Positions 40,733 through 53,958 are shown, numbered from the stretch's first letter. The stretch: 64,000 nt of DNA from Saccharomycodes ludwigii (GCF_020623625.1 NC_060201.1:744001-808000); one strand, 5' to 3'. The notes: generated by a model from the letters alone, not told the origin. Numbers and translations: made by a program.

Positions 40733-41986
40733 ATGTTCAGGAGTACTTTACTACGTACATCTAAACAAACTTTACTGTTTTCAACAAAAATAAGAACCCC
40801 AACTTCTTTTGCCCATATCAAATCTGCCGCGTTTCCCCTACAATCATTAAAAAACAATGACTATAACCTTGCTATAATTCCCTTCAAACGTTTTAATTCC
40901 ACTTCGTCTTCATCATCTGCTATCACTAAAGAAACCGCATCTGAGATTACAACTCAATTACCCTCATTTTCCGAATCTGTTACAGATTCTATTGCTTCTG
41001 CTGCTGCTTCCCCTGTTTCCGGTAATCTTGGGGATGTTATCACAACTGTCGGCGAAGCATCTTCTCATATTGGCTACTTGAGTAGTATTGGTATGGCTAA
41101 CAATTGGTACTGGCCACCAGATTTACTTCAGCATCTTATGGAATACGTGCACGTTTATCTAGGTTTACCATGGTGGGGTACCATTGTTGTTACTGCCATT
41201 ACAGTCAGAGTCTTACTATTCCCATTATATGTTAAATCATCAGATACTACTGCTAAAAATTCCCAAATTAAACCCCAATTGGACAAAATCAATAAAGAAT
41301 TATTTAATTCCTCTGATATGATTGAATCCCAAAAAATTGCCTTGAAAAGGAAAAAATTATTACAAGAAAATGGTATAAAAATGAGATGGTTAGCTGCTCC
41401 AATGATTCAGGTACCAGTAGCAATTGGCTTTTTTTCTGGTTTAAGACAAATGTGTAACTATCCAGTTGACGGTTTCACCAATCAAGGTCTAGCTTGGTTT
41501 ACTGATTTAAGTGCTGCTGATCCTTATTTGGGCTTACAAGTCATCACTGCTTCCGTTTTTATTGGGTTTACCAGACTGGGTGGTGAAACTGGTGCTCAGC
41601 AATTTTCACCTCAATTGAAAAAAGTCTTTACTATCTTACCCCTATTGAGTATCCCCGCAACCATGAACTTAGGTGCTGGTGTTGTTTTATACTTTGCTGT
41701 TAATGGTTTTTTTTCTGTTTTGCAATCCTTAGTTTTAAGAAATGAATGGTGCAGAAAAAAACTAGGTATTTCTAAAATTGTTATTCATAATAACACCGGT
41801 GGTGATGCTGACGAGAAAAAGAGCATTCTACAGAGTTTCAAAGATAACATTAATAAAGCTAAAGAACAAGCCGAGAAAAGAGCTGAAATGAAAAATAAAG
41901 AAATTGAAAAGCAAGAAAAGTTTAAAGAAAAAAGGGCTAGTAGTCAAATTAAGATTATTCGTAGATCTGACTTGAAAAAGAAATAG
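40733..41986 (+). CDS. OXA1: Mitochondrial inner-membrane insertase Oxa1
   Basis: Oxa1 inserts mitochondrially encoded and some imported proteins into the inner membrane (YidC/Oxa1/Alb3 family). The 417-residue protein (402 in S. cerevisiae) has a basic, Ser/Thr-rich presequence (MFRSTLLRTSKQTLLF...). The core has five membrane segments, starting near WWGTIVVTAITVRVLLFPLYV and including RWLAAPMIQVPVAIGFFSGLRQM. The C-terminal matrix tail is a Lys/Glu-rich coiled coil (KDNINKAKEQAEKRAEMKN...), which binds the mitoribosome. All expected parts are present. It matches YER154W and converges on BEM2. Confidence 0.97.
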   Translation: MFRSTLLRTSKQTLLFSTKIRTPTSFAHIKSAAFPLQSLKNNDYNLAIIPFKRFNSTSSSSSAITKETASEITTQLPSFSESVTDSIASAAASPVSGNLGDVITTVGEASSHIGYLSSIGMANNWYWPPDLLQHLMEYVHVYLGLPWWGTIVVTAITVRVLLFPLYVKSSDTTAKNSQIKPQLDKINKELFNSSDMIESQKIALKRKKLLQENGIKMRWLAAPMIQVPVAIGFFSGLRQMCNYPVDGFTNQGLAWFTDLSAADPYLGLQVITASVFIGFTRLGGETGAQQFSPQLKKVFTILPLLSIPATMNLGAGVVLYFAVNGFFSVLQSLVLRNEWCRKKLGISKIVIHNNTGGDADEKKSILQSFKDNINKAKEQAEKRAEMKNKEIEKQEKFKEKRASSQIKIIRRSDLKKK

Positions 41987-42321
41987 TAAAACACATGTAT
42001 TATATATTTATAACATTTGTTTAAAAGAAAGAAAGAAAGAAAAAAAAAAAAAAAAAAAAAAAAAATATCATGTATATATATCATCATTTCTATTTTTATT
42101 TTTATTTTCATTTTTTGCCTAACCAACAAGAAATCATCTAACTATTCAATCTTAAAATTGATAATAATAATAATAATAGTAATAAAAAAAAAAAAAAAAA
42201 AAAAAAACATTTTACCTTATAATATGCAAATTTTGAACCTAATATTATTATAGCATATAAATATATACATTTATTTCTTTTTTTTTTTTTTTTTTAGAAT
42301 GAGAAAAATAAAAAAAATTAT
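41987..42321. other. Convergent spacer OXA1/BEM2
   Basis: 3' ends with A runs (42041-42065, 42184-42207), an AAT repeat (42161-42177), and a T run (42279-42296). No gene seen. Confidence 0.5.
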
Positions 42322-45300
42322 TCATTGGAAATATATATCAGGATCTCTAATGAGTAGTTGAAGAATCATTTGTAATGCACCCAATTTTGGGCCCATTGTC
42401 GCTGCCAAATCATCTTTACCTATAAAACTCATAGAAAATACAATAGCTAAATTAGTAGCATCCATCTTATTATTGGCGTAATGACTATGCACTTTATTTA
42501 AATGTTGAAATAATCTTTTCATTAAATGGTAATTATAACATGGTAATGATTTCAACAACTCTATAAACTCTGTTTTATCTTCATTATTCTTCAATCTCAT
42601 CATTAAATCAATAAAAATGGGTAGTTTTTCATCAGTAAACAAACTCTCAGGTAATTCTCTCAAATATAGTTTGAAACAACCAGCAATAGTGTTGATTTCA
42701 AACCATCTATCATCTTCCAAAGTAAATTGATTACCCGTGGCACCATATGTATCAAAGGCTTGTTTCAAGGCATTAATACTACCAACGCTCCCTGGGATTC
42801 TGTATAAACCCACCTCGTCTAGTCCCCTTAACTCAATATCTTCCAGTAATCTTTCCACTATTGTTGGAATAAGCACGTTTTCCTTCTCACAAATATCTTC
42901 AATAGGCACACCAAATATCTTATTATTTAATTTCCCTTTAAATTTATTCGAGTAAAATGAGTATCTTTTCGAAACATTAATACAAGTAATCCAATCGTTC
43001 ATTTCACCTTCAGAGCTCGCCTGTAAATTATATTCATTTCCGTTATGCAAAACAATTCGGAAAGCATGAATAAAATGTGGATTATGTTTGTAACTATGCA
43101 ATGCCATGCACGTTTTGATCTCAAACGTCTTAATTGTTAATTGTGGTCTGGCTTCCTTCAAATCATTAAACTCAACATGCGGCAACGCTTGTGGCGAAAT
43201 GGATCCATTGCTACTAACTAGGAATGAACTTAAACTAGTTGTCGAATTGGATGAAGAAAATCCAGATATTGAAAACGGTCTTCTAAAAAACCCACCAATT
43301 TTTCTACCTACATGTTCCGAATTAGAACTTGATCCAGAAGATGTTAAACCTCCGCCGTTGTTATTACTGGAAGTGCCAGATGACGCAGATAAAGAGCTCC
43401 TTGTTGATACAATTATGGAATTTCTCTTCGTTATTTTATTAGTGTTGCCACTACCGGCAGAAACGTTGGATGTGACAGTAGAAGCACCAGTGGAAAATGC
43501 ACTATTGGGTGGGCTTACTGTTGCAGAATGGTTTAATTGTGACATGCTCATCCGAGAAACAGCAGCTGAAGATGCCCGAGTGATCTTGTGACCGTTGTTG
43601 TTATTAGAATTGTGATTGTTAATAACACCAGTCATAGGAGCAGCGCCCTTGTAATAAGTATCCTTTAGTTTCTTGGACTCTCTTTCTTGAACACTCAATT
43701 CATCTTTTTTCTTTTGATCCCTCGTAATCTTTTCTATTTCCATTGCAATGATATCGTTGAATAGCCCACAGTTTTGAAACTTACATTCCCTTGCTTCTTT
43801 TGAAGATTTTTCCTTGCACAACAGTCTGTAGCTAGATACGCTCGATCTAATAAAATTATGGTATAGCATCGAAGCAAAACTAATTTGTAAAGATTGTAAC
43901 TCGTTTTCTAACACTGGAATTAAATCACAAAAGTTCATAACCATATTATGTAAAAATCTCCGCTTGTCAAAATTAATCAATTTAGAATTTTCAATACTCA
44001 TATTTGGTACAAATTGAGAAATTTCTAACAATCTCCCCATAAACCAGCCAGGGCAAGGCGCTAAGTTCTTCCTTTTATTAATACCATCGTATTCAACAAA
44101 ACGAACAATATGTTCGCGATCTAAGTGATCCAAAATATGAAAAATGTTAACCAAATCAATATCAAATAATTTGTAGGCTGCCCGTTTCCAAGTCATTTCA
44201 TAATACCTCGATTCCGGGGACAAAATCGCCCCAACAATGCATGATTCTAAAAATGATGGCACATGCGGAGAAATCCCACATTTGGCTTCATTGTTATCAT
44301 CGGCATCATTGCCTATATGTGGTTTATCGTCATTCACTAATTCCTCTTTTTCAAATAAGTCGACCTGCGAATTTTTCCAACGCACAAAAATCAATAACTG
44401 TAATATAACACAAACTTTTTCTAATCTTTTGTCTGAATCCAACATTGGATTGGAAATTTCCATGATAAAAAACTGTGTTAAAGATTGATGCAACTTGAAA
44501 ACTAATTGAATCGAATATGGTAGTTGTTCCATAATATTTCTTTGTTGTTCTTTGGAGTTACTACCATCCGTGAGCATGGAATCTAGCCACATGAAAACGT
44601 TGCTAATTTCAATACTCTCCAAAATTTTGATGGAATCTCCCTTATGAATTAGGTCCCAATTATTCTTATGTACAGTATTTCCAAAAAAAGCCACTAACGA
44701 TTTATGTGACAATAACTCCAAAAATTGACCAAAAGAAATCCATTCACTACCAGTGACCGTTCTCAATTTACTTACAATGAAGTCATCTAAATGATAAACC
44801 CACTCAATCAATTTTTCATAATTATCATATCTTAACCTTCCAAATGTTTTAAGCATTGGATCGTCATTTGCATTTGCTATTTTAAAATAATCACTAATTT
44901 TAATGTTCGTGAAATTTTCCAAATTCAAAACAATATTCTTTTGTAATTTATTATAATTTAATGGTCTAAAATAATGCCTTTGATAACTCGATTTGATCTT
45001 GCCAAATAGCTCACTTAAGTTTTCTACTAATTGTTTCAAAGTAGTGATTGATACATCTTTATTATTAGAAGTTACACCATGTTCTGCATCATTAGTATTC
45101 GTGCTAGCAGCAGAAGCCAGTGATCTTTCCAATTTAATTATTCTATGTTTCCAATCATGATTTAACTCTTGGTCAACAATCTTTAAAATATCAATAACAA
45201 CGGCATTGTTTTTCAAATTATTAGTTAAATCTGCATAGTGCTCTTTGATAAAATAATACAATGCTTCTAAGGCACCTAATTGAATCTTAGCCACATGACT

Positions 45301-48125
45301 CCAGCTTTTAACGGTGTTTAACTCCTTAATCGCTTCCGAATCCTTTAGGTCCCATCTTGGGAACACATATTCATTGTTATCCCGGCTGTCGTTGTTGTTG
45401 GAATAATAATCTGTGTTAAGAATTTTTATAATCGAAACAGCACAACTTTTCGCACCTATAAACCTTTTAGCCAAATTTTCTAAAACCTCTTGTGCAATCG
45501 TAAAGCTTTTGTACGTGTTGAAAAAAGTTTCAGTATACAGAGTGTTATCCATCACAAACTTAACAAGCGCAAAATCCAACAATCCTAATAAATTAGTACT
45601 TTTGTTATCTTTTACTCCAGTACTACTATTTCCAACAGAACCAAGTGCGGCATTGGATAAAAATGAACTTGGCGGAGCATTAGTAATATCAACGCCAATT
45701 TGTGTGTCATTAACATGTTTATTTTTCATTGTCTCCTGTTTTAGAGAATGAAAATAATTTCCCAAGTCAGCAGTATCAACTAATTTCGAAAAAACACTAG
45801 TAGTTAAAACTAAAATGTCAAACATTCTCTCCAAAGTGGATGATTTTAACACCACTTGTATAATGGTTTCGGAATCTAATTTTCCACCAATATTCTCACC
45901 TATTTTTGAAAAAAAATCCATATTTTCTAAAGATGTTTGACTTTCACTGGATGCTCTGAGTATGGGTGGTGGTGTATTTGTAACACTGTTGTGATTAGGG
46001 TTAGAGATCATCGAAGCTTTTGTTGGCGTTTCAATAACCATGCTTGTTGGACGAGAACTAGGTTTATTTGTATCGATGGAATCATAAATGGATTTAAAAA
46101 TGATGTCATCAGCAAAATGGAAATCATTCATTTCAATATTAAATGCATCGCGAATAGATTTTAAAAATCTTTGCTTTTTAGATAATAGGCGGTTGCCTGG
46201 CACTGAGGTCAAAGTTAAATCAGCAATTGACTCGTCAACTACATTGTTGCCAGTCACAACAGTTGATAAGTTTGAATTAGATCTTACCATACCTGAAGTC
46301 GCCGTTTCATTAGTGGTATTATTCGCACTGGATGTAGACCCGCCAGATGCGCCAATTAACGCCTCTTTACTAAATAAAGAATAGTTAGGAAACAAATCAT
46401 TGAAAATCATGGGTAAGTAACTGCCAGTCAACAAAGAGCTTCGTTGAATACCACTATTACAATATTCCCTTTCATTAACTAAAGGTGGTTCCAATGATAA
46501 GCTAATATCCATTATCCTGTCAATGTTCATTTGCGGTTGATTAGGATTACTGTTTAATTTCCATAAGGTGCAAATCTGTTTGGATATTTCAGTGCTGACA
46601 TCAATGGGTAACTTTGTGGCGACGTATTCCAGCGTAGTTGCACTGCTAGTGTTGGTGTCGGTACCACCGCGTTGTTCGTTGATCCTTTGCTTCCATTTAA
46701 AAAAGGCGTTTTTAGTTCTATTAATTTTCTTTAAAATGTATTTATATTTTTGTTTTGAATCAATAGGAAATTCGTCTTCGTGTATGGTTAAATCACCAAA
46801 ATAGGGGATAATGTCGTAAAGGTTCTCCTTGTTTAAATCCGGTGGTGCTAAAATGAAAACACTTGAACTTGATAAATTAAAATATCTTCTATCCAACTGA
46901 ACAATAGTGGGCGCCCAATCCTTGAAAATGGTTCTCAACACAGAATCAGGCACAAATTTCCAAGTAAACGACAAACGCAAAATTGGAATAGAGCATAGAA
47001 TGGTAGCTATGGCTAACCAAGACACCATGTCTCCCAATTTTTCAAATATACAGCCCAACTGGACCCATTTACTCAAAATCTCAGCCCTTTTTTTAGCACC
47101 CGTGTTGAAACAATATTTACCCGCTGTAGTTGGAACAGTTGTGCTAGATAAGTGTTGTATCATCAACCGTGATAAATAATGACCATTTCTTTTATTATTG
47201 AACATCAAGGGGTTCATATTATTAACGCTTGAGTCAATTTCATATAATAAACTGTAATCCATTTCCGGAGACCAAATTACATTAAAATTTTGGTTTATTC
47301 TGTGGACAACATTGGCAAATGATACTAAATCACTTTTCAAAAAAACTTCTGGATCAACTAAAGTCAAATTATTCGATATATTATTATGCAAAGTATTAAT
47401 TAATTTATTCAATGTTGATTGTTTATTGTAAATCATGGTTTTTAAAGCATTCGCCATGTGTTCGTTATGAAAACTCAAAGTGTCTAACAGTGAACAAGTG
47501 GTGCGGAAAATCTTTGGATCTAATAAAACACCAGTTAATACGTCAGCCATGGTTTTTAACACGATTGCTATTCTATCTGTCATTAAATCATCAAGTTCTT
47601 TTTCTATCCCATAAAATTGTTTAGAAAAGGATGCATGCAATTTCTTTTTACGGTGGGTAAAAGTCAATGAAAAACTATTGATAAGCTGTAAAACAATTTC
47701 CATGCCATCCATATGTGTAGAATTGTCAACTTCATTGCCGATTAAGGGGAACATTAATATATAGTTGACTAATTCGTTATCATTTAGATTCGGATTTAAT
47801 AAAACGTAATGAATCAACCCTTCAATGGAAGCGCTGGCTAATAAATTCCCGCGATCATCAAATTTTAGATCTGGATGCGGACATTTTTCATTCAAGTATT
47901 TAATCATAATGTAGTTATTATTAGTGGTTTCAACAGAAGCAGAAGATCCTGTATTACTTTGGTTAGAAAGGTATGCACTTGAATCATTGTGCGATTCAAA
48001 CTGCCTGTTCATGTTAGTATCAGTATAAACACTTCTGGTTACAGGTGAACTGGATCTATTTTGAGAATGGGAGTGGGAGGCGGGTGGTAAAAATAATTCT
48101 TCTATTATGGTCTCGTTATCATTAT

Positions 48126-48171
<46 letters not shown>

Positions 48172-49422
48172 ATTACCAGAACCATTGGAAGAATTGGCAG
48201 ATACAGAAAGCCGTGGATCAAACCTCAGATTAGGATCAAAGTATTTAACGTTACTGATTCCACTTTTGTATAAGTTTAAAATACACCCCTTCAACGATGC
48301 TTTAAATAACCTATAGTCAGGTATGTAACTATTATTACTAGTTGTATTGTTAGTATTAACGGTATTGTTGTTATTTTCATTTTCTAATGTATTTTCCGTA
48401 TTACTTAACATTTCCGTAGAATAAAATAATTTACTCTCTCTATAATTTGGTAAAGATCCTTGGTTCTTATTGATCCACCCATATTTGAAAACATGGGTGT
48501 CATAATTTTCTTTATTTAAATTGGGTTTATGTTTATTTATGTTGTGATGATACCTACTGTTGGTATTAACATGTGTATAAGTGGCAGCAACAGGCGTGTT
48601 GGGATTACTCATATTACTGGTTAAGGTACTTGTATCATCTTCAGAATCCGTACTAATAATGGTACTATCATGCTTTTTATTGCTGTTATACTGTGAAAGA
48701 TCAATTGGATTGATAAATAGTCTACTGTGTCTTTTACTATTTATGGTTGAGTGTCTGTTGTGGTTGACACCAGATGTGTTTAAAGAAGTAGGTGTAGGCG
48801 TAGAAGGTGTATTGCTAAATGTGTCAGTAGTGGTACTAGAGTTTGGAGAATTAACAGTCAACGACTGTGAGTTAGTGGTATCATTATCATTAGTAGTACT
48901 AATAGTGTTTGTATTAATAGCACTATTTACATTATTATTATTATTATTGGTGTTGTTAAGTAAAATAGAGTTTGGCAGAGTGTTTGTAGAACTAAACAGA
49001 ATGGAATTTCTCTTATTGCCGTTATTGTTAGTATTGCCCGAAATAGGATCACTGGGTGATTTGGTATTATTATGTGATGAGCTAGAGACAGAAGTATTAC
49101 TGTGGCTCATATGCATGCGTTTTTCAGGGATGTTAGTAACACTACTATGGGTGCTACTATTAATGTTCCCAGTAGTAACACCTAGTGATGAGGTTGTTGA
49201 AGTTTTCCTATTCTGTTGTGCATTATTGTTGTTACCAGATGATCTGTTCAATGACCCATTACTTGAGTAACTAGCAGGACTAGTATTAGTGCTATTGTTG
49301 GTATGTCCATTATGATTAATATATTCATTGGGATCATTGTTGCTGTTTATACTACTATGGCGGTGATGATTATTGTCTTTATCCCTATCCTTTCTCCTTG
49401 ATCCCCAAAAAAAATTTTTCAT
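42322..49422 (-). CDS. BEM2: Rho GTPase-activating protein Bem2
   Basis: Bem2 is a RhoGAP for Rho1 and Cdc42 acting in bud emergence and the morphogenesis checkpoint. The 2366-residue protein (about 2167 in S. cerevisiae) starts with about 550 residues rich in Asn, Ser and Thr. A long helical central region resembling a RasGEF-type fold follows (about 570-1730; NVFMWLDSMLTDG, LDHLDREHIVRFVEYDGINKRKN). A PH-like domain comes next (about 2040-2130; SEGEMNDWITCINVSKRYSFY). The RhoGAP domain runs from about residue 2150 to the end, with the arginine finger Arg2208 in GLYRIPG. The catalytic arm is intact. Fits YER155C, convergent with OXA1. Confidence 0.95.
48129..48170 (-). repeat. AAC repeat coding poly-Asn in BEM2
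   Basis: 14 or more identical Asn codons in the disordered N-terminal part (near residues 418-431). Confidence 0.9.
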
Positions 49423-49447
49423 ATTTTAGTTAATCACAAACTAATTC

Positions 49448-49490
<43 letters not shown>

Positions 49491-50611
49491 TCTCTTAGTT
49501 TTCCTCTTTAATATAGGATTAACTATTTATGATAAATTTTGTTGTTTATTATAACTAATAAAACGACTATTCAATGAATTAGTGATGTTTATAATATTTA
49601 GGAATGGGTTAATGATGTTATATTTTGCAATGATTGAACTAAGTAGTAACTATAAAGAATAAAGTATGTATTAATATTTTAAGCCTTCTTGTTTGTTGTT
49701 TGCATAGATTGTTTAATCAGTTAAAAAAGAACAAAAAAAAAAAAAAAAAAAAAAAAGTAGAATAGAATAAAACAAAATACACATTAAAAAAAATTTTTTT
49801 TTTTTTTTTTTTTTTTTGTTCTTTTTGATTGTTAATAGACAGTTCAAAAGGATCAATGATAGATTATTAAAATTTCCCCTTTTAGATGTTTTTTTTTTTT
49901 TACGTTATTATTGTTAATATTTTTAAAGCTGTTATGTGTGATTTTTTTTACGTGTGAAAAAAGAAAAAAGAAAAAAAGAAAAAAAGAAAAAAAAAAGCAA
50001 AAGTAAACAAAGAAAAGGCTGTCGTATTTTCTGAATCTTTTTTTTTTTTTCATTTTATTTTATTATGTGATTCTATTTTTAGATGGACCAGCGGGGTAAA
50101 TAAATAAAGTCAATGTGCGAGTAACAACGGAATACTTTATAACTTTGTTATATCCGCTGGCAACTTATACCATTATTATTATTATTATTATTACCACCTT
50201 TTGTTTGTTTATTTACCAAGTCCGTACAACGATTTAACCACTCCAATTCGTACTTCATTCTCGGAACAGACAAACTCAAAATAATTTATTTTTACAATCT
50301 TTTTACAATCTTCTTTCTTATCCGACGGAACAATGGACAACTTTAAAAACTATAACAATCCAAATTATCGGCTATTATACATCATAATTTAAAAGGGATT
50401 ATTTGCTAAAAGGCAAAAAAAAAATAAAAATAAAGTGTGATCTATATAAAACATTTTACATCTTATCCAAATTCTACTTTATTTATATCTTTTTTAATTC
50501 ACTCCTCCAATTCAATATATATACATATATTATCCTGGAAAAAAAAAAATAACCTAAATAATCAACCACCTTTTTTTTTTTTCAAAAGACTCATATCAAT
50601 ACACAACAGTA
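49423..50611. other. Divergent promoter region BEM2/PET100
   Basis: About 1.2 kb. T runs (49450-49490, 49792-49818), A run (49734-49756), and an ATT repeat (50174-50193). A GC-richer patch (50120-50340) has several TCCG/CGGA motifs (50129, 50153, 50220, 50321-50329). Nothing that looks like a gene. Confidence 0.55.
50321..50329. promoter_or_regulatory. TCCGACGGA inverted element upstream of PET100
   Basis: A near-perfect inverted TCCG/CGGA pair with one base between, about 290 bases before PET100. It resembles zinc-cluster (Zn2Cys6) sites, but no factor can be named. Confidence 0.4.
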
Positions 50612-50932
50612 ATGAAGTTCCCGTTTAAATATACAAGATCCCAATTAGAAATTTTTAGATTTGCATTTTGTTTATTATCGCCAGTTGCAGTCATGTATTA
50701 TGTTGGTATAGATACTGACAAGAAATTAAATGTTCCAGGTTTTTGGCCTGATCCAGAAACTCTAAACAAAATACCTAAAGAAAGGTACGAAATTCAAGCT
50801 GAGCTGGCTAGGATGAAAAAGGAAAGATTAGAAAGAAGATTAAGATTAGAGAAAAGGTTGGAAGAAGAATTTGGTATTAACATTGATGAAGAAAAAGCTA
50901 AAATTTTACAAGAAAAAAATCAATCCAAATAA
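50612..50932 (+). CDS. PET100: Cytochrome c oxidase assembly factor Pet100
   Basis: Pet100 is an inner-membrane chaperone for a late step of cytochrome oxidase assembly. Length is 106 residues (111 in S. cerevisiae). The family layout is complete: MKFPFKYTRSQLEIFRFA at the start, one membrane segment (about residues 11-32), and an IMS part with PGFWPDPETLNKIPKE. A Lys/Arg/Glu-rich helical tail follows (RMKKERLERRLRLEKRLEEEFG). The gene is short but strongly conserved, and position fits YDR079W. Confidence 0.94.
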   Translation: MKFPFKYTRSQLEIFRFAFCLLSPVAVMYYVGIDTDKKLNVPGFWPDPETLNKIPKERYEIQAELARMKKERLERRLRLEKRLEEEFGINIDEEKAKILQEKNQSK

Positions 50933-51450
50933 AAAAAAAAAACTAAGGAGCTACTAAATGTAAGCTAAAAATTAGGACTAGCAGAATACAGTATATATTT
51001 TAAGTTTTAAAGTAAAGTTATACCCATGTATATATATATATATATATATCTATATACCAAAAAGTATGGATAATTATAAATAAAAATGTCAATAATGATA
51101 GTGATGTTGGAACCAAACCTTATATGGAGAATTATATTTGTTGTAGATAAGCAATAACAATTTTTTTTTGTTTTTGTGTCTCTAGTAAAATTATATTTTC
51201 GTATTTTTTTTTTCTTCTTTTTTTTTTTAATGTCTTTTATGATGCAAGCAAATAAAAAATATCGTTAACTGTTGTAAATAATATTAGAAAATCAATATCT
51301 CTTGTGTCCTTAACACAATAGCAATAAAAAGCCAAATGTTGAAGCCAGTTTGTATATCTGAAAAAGTAAAAAAAAAAGTGCAATCTCAAAATCTATCAAC
51401 CATTTAGCCCTTTATATTAACAACAACTGATTAATAATAAAAGAACCATT
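50933..51450. other. Spacer PET100 to orphan gene
   Basis: TA repeat (51028-51048), T runs, and A-rich leader. No gene seen. Confidence 0.45.
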
Positions 51451-53763
51451 ATGTGGAACAAGGATAATCAAAACAGAAAAAATAAAAAGCTTATCTTCAT
51501 GAATAATAACAACGATAGTAATATAGATATTAACCATACAGCTAATAAAATGGACATAATAAGAATGAAAAGGCAAAGTAAAAAGACAAAATATAAAGGA
51601 AGAGATGGTATAAACAATCCACTAGCATCTAATAAAGTTATCAATCAGTATAATGAAATAAATGATTATGAACATTGTTTTTCAAAATCTTCTTTATTCA
51701 ACAAAAAAATCAGGGAAAACAGCTTATTCATCCCAAAATCGGGGCTGATGCAAGCAGATAATAGTATAACTATGGCAACGACCAACTCTCTTGCTTATAA
51801 CATCGCACATTACAATACTCCTTTTAGCAATAATTATGGTGGTAACAGTAATAATAAACCAATTTCTACGCTGATTAATTCTGATAATATCATTAATATA
51901 AAAGATTTTAGAGATGATGAGAATGAAGCCACACAAAGTCCTGATATAAAACTAAACATGACTGTTCAAAGACATGATAGTACGAATGTTGTTACAAGTG
52001 TTACCGATGAAAGTTTCGAAATATTAAGTGGTTCAACAAAAGTGTCATCCTCAATTAAAAATGATCTGTTAAATATAAATAACCCACAAAACAATACTAA
52101 TAATACTGATCAAATCACTCCAATTTTAAATACACCTATAAGCATTGATAGCAATAGTAATTTCTATGATAAACTAAGTAATGGTAATAATAGAAATAAA
52201 AGCTCCTTGCTTACTACTAGTAGCGGAGAAAGTAGTAACATCTCTAAAAAAATTAGTGAAAAAATCTCAAACAGAATCACTTATTGGAATAATATTTTTT
52301 TAGAAAATATTAATTCAAATACTAATAATGATAACGATAATAATAATGATGATGATAATGATAATAATATTAACAACGACAACAAAGGAAACCTCTTTAC
52401 TGGGAAAACCAAAAAAAATATTGTTGAAATGAACAGTACTGATGATATTTTAATACAGAGCAAAGATGCTAATAATAGTGATGATGACAATAAATTTAAA
52501 ATAACAAAAACATGCTCTTCTAATAGTTTAAATGCTAAAAATACTAACAGTTCAAAACTAGATAATAATAATTATAATAAAACCAAAAACAACAATTTGA
52601 ATTTACCCTTGATATTTACTGAGAAAGATAAAGAGACTATTGATGGCAGCAAATGCTTTTCAAATACTAAAGAACAGGGAACTTTATTGAAGAGCAATAC
52701 GGACATTTTAAATACCGATATAAATCTAGCGAATACTGACTTGGTTTTTATTGCTAACTCTGACTGTTCAAGCCCAACTGACAAAAATGACAAAGAAGAT
52801 CAAAATGCTATTGCTACTAGTAAAAATAACAATAATACCAACCATAACAATTATGATCCAATCTTTGACACATATTTAACTTACTTGAAGGCCACTGATG
52901 ATTTGTCAAATACTGCTTCGACAGAAAATTTTACGGATGAAAAGGACAGTGTTCATTATTTTGGAGATAATTCTCAAGTATCCAATTTATTATCTCAAGA
53001 TAGTGACAACTCAAAAACTGCAAGAAATTATGTTCCCATTATTAATGAATATAATACACTTGATGGTCATACTGTCATGACTGTAGCTAACAACCAACTG
53101 GACCAATCGTGGAGCAATAGAAAAATGGTGTCAGTAACCCCAAATTTTACACCTGAATTGCTAGATCATAATTCATTGAATTATAAATGGCGTAGCAAAT
53201 TGAGTAAATGCAGGAATAAATTAGATATTAACATGAGAAAATTAACTTTAAAATACGCACTGGCAAAAGCATTAAACCAAAAAAATGATTCAAATATAAG
53301 AAATATTGGGTCAAAAAAAAAATCAAACACTTTACCAAATTTTTTTAGATCTTCTGAACGCTGTGAAGCTGACACATATAGAGACAACTATATTACCAAT
53401 TATACCATAGAAGATGACAAATTTCAATATAGTAAAACAAAAAGGTGTAAGACTAAATTGAAAAGAGTGGTTTCGTTTTCAGGAGCGTTGAAAATTATGA
53501 AAAGTAAAAACACAATTAATATACATACAAACAAGCAAAAAAATAATAATATGCATTGCTTTAATAAAAACACGAAAAATCTGGATAAATATGCCAATTT
53601 TAACTTGGAACCTACAGAGCTTTTAGAATATAATTCTGCTTGTCCCTTAAGAGAAAATAAAGAACAGGATAAAGTATTTTCAACTTTCGTCCGTATTAGA
53701 AACCACGAAGAAAAAGAAGAGTCAACAATAAATAATTGTGGTCGAATAGTCAGCTATTATTAA
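51451..53763 (+). CDS. Unrecognised Asn-rich protein
   Basis: I do not recognise this 770-residue protein. About the first 560 residues are rich in Asn, Asp, Ser and Thr, with no domain, signal peptide or membrane segment I can see. The last 200 are different: a basic helical stretch (WRSKLSKCRNKLDINMRKLTLKYALAKALNQ, about residues 576-608), a Lys/Arg patch (KTKRCKTKLKRVVSFSGALKIMK, about 660-690), and a short tail. The basic C-terminal part might bind nucleic acid or membrane, but this is a guess. The reading frame is long and uninterrupted with ordinary codon use and an ATG near the 5' end, so a real gene is likely. In S. cerevisiae no such gene lies between PET100 and COG3; MYG1 (YER156C) precedes COG3 there. 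Confidence 0.8.
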   Translation: MWNKDNQNRKNKKLIFMNNNNDSNIDINHTANKMDIIRMKRQSKKTKYKGRDGINNPLASNKVINQYNEINDYEHCFSKSSLFNKKIRENSLFIPKSGLMQADNSITMATTNSLAYNIAHYNTPFSNNYGGNSNNKPISTLINSDNIINIKDFRDDENEATQSPDIKLNMTVQRHDSTNVVTSVTDESFEILSGSTKVSSSIKNDLLNINNPQNNTNNTDQITPILNTPISIDSNSNFYDKLSNGNNRNKSSLLTTSSGESSNISKKISEKISNRITYWNNIFLENINSNTNNDNDNNNDDDNDNNINNDNKGNLFTGKTKKNIVEMNSTDDILIQSKDANNSDDDNKFKITKTCSSNSLNAKNTNSSKLDNNNYNKTKNNNLNLPLIFTEKDKETIDGSKCFSNTKEQGTLLKSNTDILNTDINLANTDLVFIANSDCSSPTDKNDKEDQNAIATSKNNNNTNHNNYDPIFDTYLTYLKATDDLSNTASTENFTDEKDSVHYFGDNSQVSNLLSQDSDNSKTARNYVPIINEYNTLDGHTVMTVANNQLDQSWSNRKMVSVTPNFTPELLDHNSLNYKWRSKLSKCRNKLDINMRKLTLKYALAKALNQKNDSNIRNIGSKKKSNTLPNFFRSSERCEADTYRDNYITNYTIEDDKFQYSKTKRCKTKLKRVVSFSGALKIMKSKNTINIHTNKQKNNNMHCFNKNTKNLDKYANFNLEPTELLEYNSACPLRENKEQDKVFSTFVRIRNHEEKEESTINNCGRIVSYY

Positions 53764-53922
53764 GCTTATATATATATATATATACACACTCTTCAAGAAT
53801 GAATATATATTTACGTTCTGGTCAATTTACTTATTTCGTATAAGCTTGAAATAATTGGTAAGACTCAATTTTCTAAATTGGAAAGGTGAGAGCAAGGATC
53901 CAAAAATTAGTAGAAATTGTCA

Positions 53923-53958
<36 letters not shown>

